Origin: a virus
DNA: 22,596 nucleotides
Direction: 5' to 3' (one strand)
Virus record (IMG/VR): IMGVR_UViG_3300014501_000083
Span: 1-22,596 of that record
In this document: positions 22,404 to 22,596 of the stretch, one piece after another
Numbering within the stretch: the first letter of the stretch is position 1
Layout: every line of letters begins with the position of its first letter
Made by a program: the position numbers and the translations under genes
The notes under the pieces: generated by a model
What the model was told of the DNA's origin: nothing
The model's input: the letters and a program-made list of their open reading frames with translations, nothing else
Databases searched by the model: none

Positions 22404-22596
22404 ATGAGAAACCTAGTTCGAGCACTACCTCAAACAAGACTGGCCGGTCCTTTCAGTTTCTCACACTCGTCAACCATGTGTTATTCCTCGCGTGGCTAAT
22501 TTCATTTCGTTACCCCATGAAATTGTCAACTTAGCAGCCAATGAGATTAAGAAATTGATACTACTAGAAGCAGCAAAATCGCAGAGCCGGTATCCA
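22404..22596 (+). CDS. Partial gene, apparently frameshifted near its start
   Basis: An ATG at 22404 with AAGGA close upstream starts MRNLVRAL and stops after 31 codons. The neighbouring frame is open from 22417 to the window edge and reads like a normal protein: FEHYLKQDWPVLSVSH, then VIPRVANFISLPHEIVNLAA and a helix ANEIKKLILLEAA. Removing one base at about 22413-22416 would join MRNL to FEHYL. No ATG, and no convincing start, exists in the second frame. An indel, a sequencing error or programmed frameshifting could explain it. It diverges from the interrupted endonuclease gene across 30 nt. The family is not recognised and the 3' end is outside the window. Confidence 0.4.

Noticed and set aside
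1-22596. tRNA or other structured RNA genes
   Set aside because: I saw no cloverleaf in the short gaps, and nearly all of the window is coding; a dedicated scan could still find a small RNA.

Overview
This window is a densely packed segment of a tailed bacteriophage genome (Caudoviricetes), almost certainly infecting a Gram-negative bacterium. The evidence is a run of tail fibre and tailspike genes, a holin plus GH19-type endolysin lysis pair, a phage-type 5'-3' exonuclease, a homing-type endonuclease, very short gaps and several 4-bp ATGA start/stop overlaps. Which phage or host genus it belongs to cannot be fixed from the sequence alone.

Layout. (1) Positions 1-6036, plus strand: the end of an upstream gene, a 610-aa baseplate or tail-tip protein with a carbohydrate-binding-like domain, a 370-aa structural protein, a 586-aa tail fibre, a DUF4376-type fibre assembly protein, a two-histidine (2H) phosphoesterase resembling the anti-CBASS nuclease Acb1, and a 51-aa protein whose ribosome site is folded in a perfect hairpin. 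A strong bidirectional terminator (6090-6122) ends this unit. (2) Positions 6143-10509, minus strand: holin, endolysin, a 769-aa beta-helix tailspike and three small genes, ending at the same terminator. (3) Positions 10608-13083, plus strand: four small hypothetical genes and a flap-type 5'-3' exonuclease, diverging from the holin across a 98-bp promoter region. (4) Positions 13067-14524, minus strand: a 485-aa tailspike whose 3' end overlaps the exonuclease gene by 17 bp. (5) Positions 14556-14750, plus strand: one small gene wedged in. (6) Positions 14751-22373, minus strand: a homing-type PD-(D/E)XK endonuclease interrupted by an in-frame TGA, a 1404-aa mosaic tail fibre, a 540-aa tailspike with a C1q-like tip and a DUF4376 protein carrying a CBM5/12-like insert. 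(7) Positions 22404-22596, plus strand: a partial gene that looks frameshifted.

How it works together. The main theme is host recognition. At least three beta-helix tailspikes and two long fibres, plus accessory domains of carbohydrate-binding type, are encoded within 22 kb, with shared anchor motifs that suggest a branched multi-receptor adsorption apparatus. The lysis genes share a transcription unit with one tailspike, which fits late expression. The 2H phosphoesterase, translationally linked to the fibre assembly gene, is the best candidate for a counter-defence function. The interrupted endonuclease sits directly upstream of the largest fibre and looks like a mobile gene caught in decay or expressed by stop-codon readthrough.
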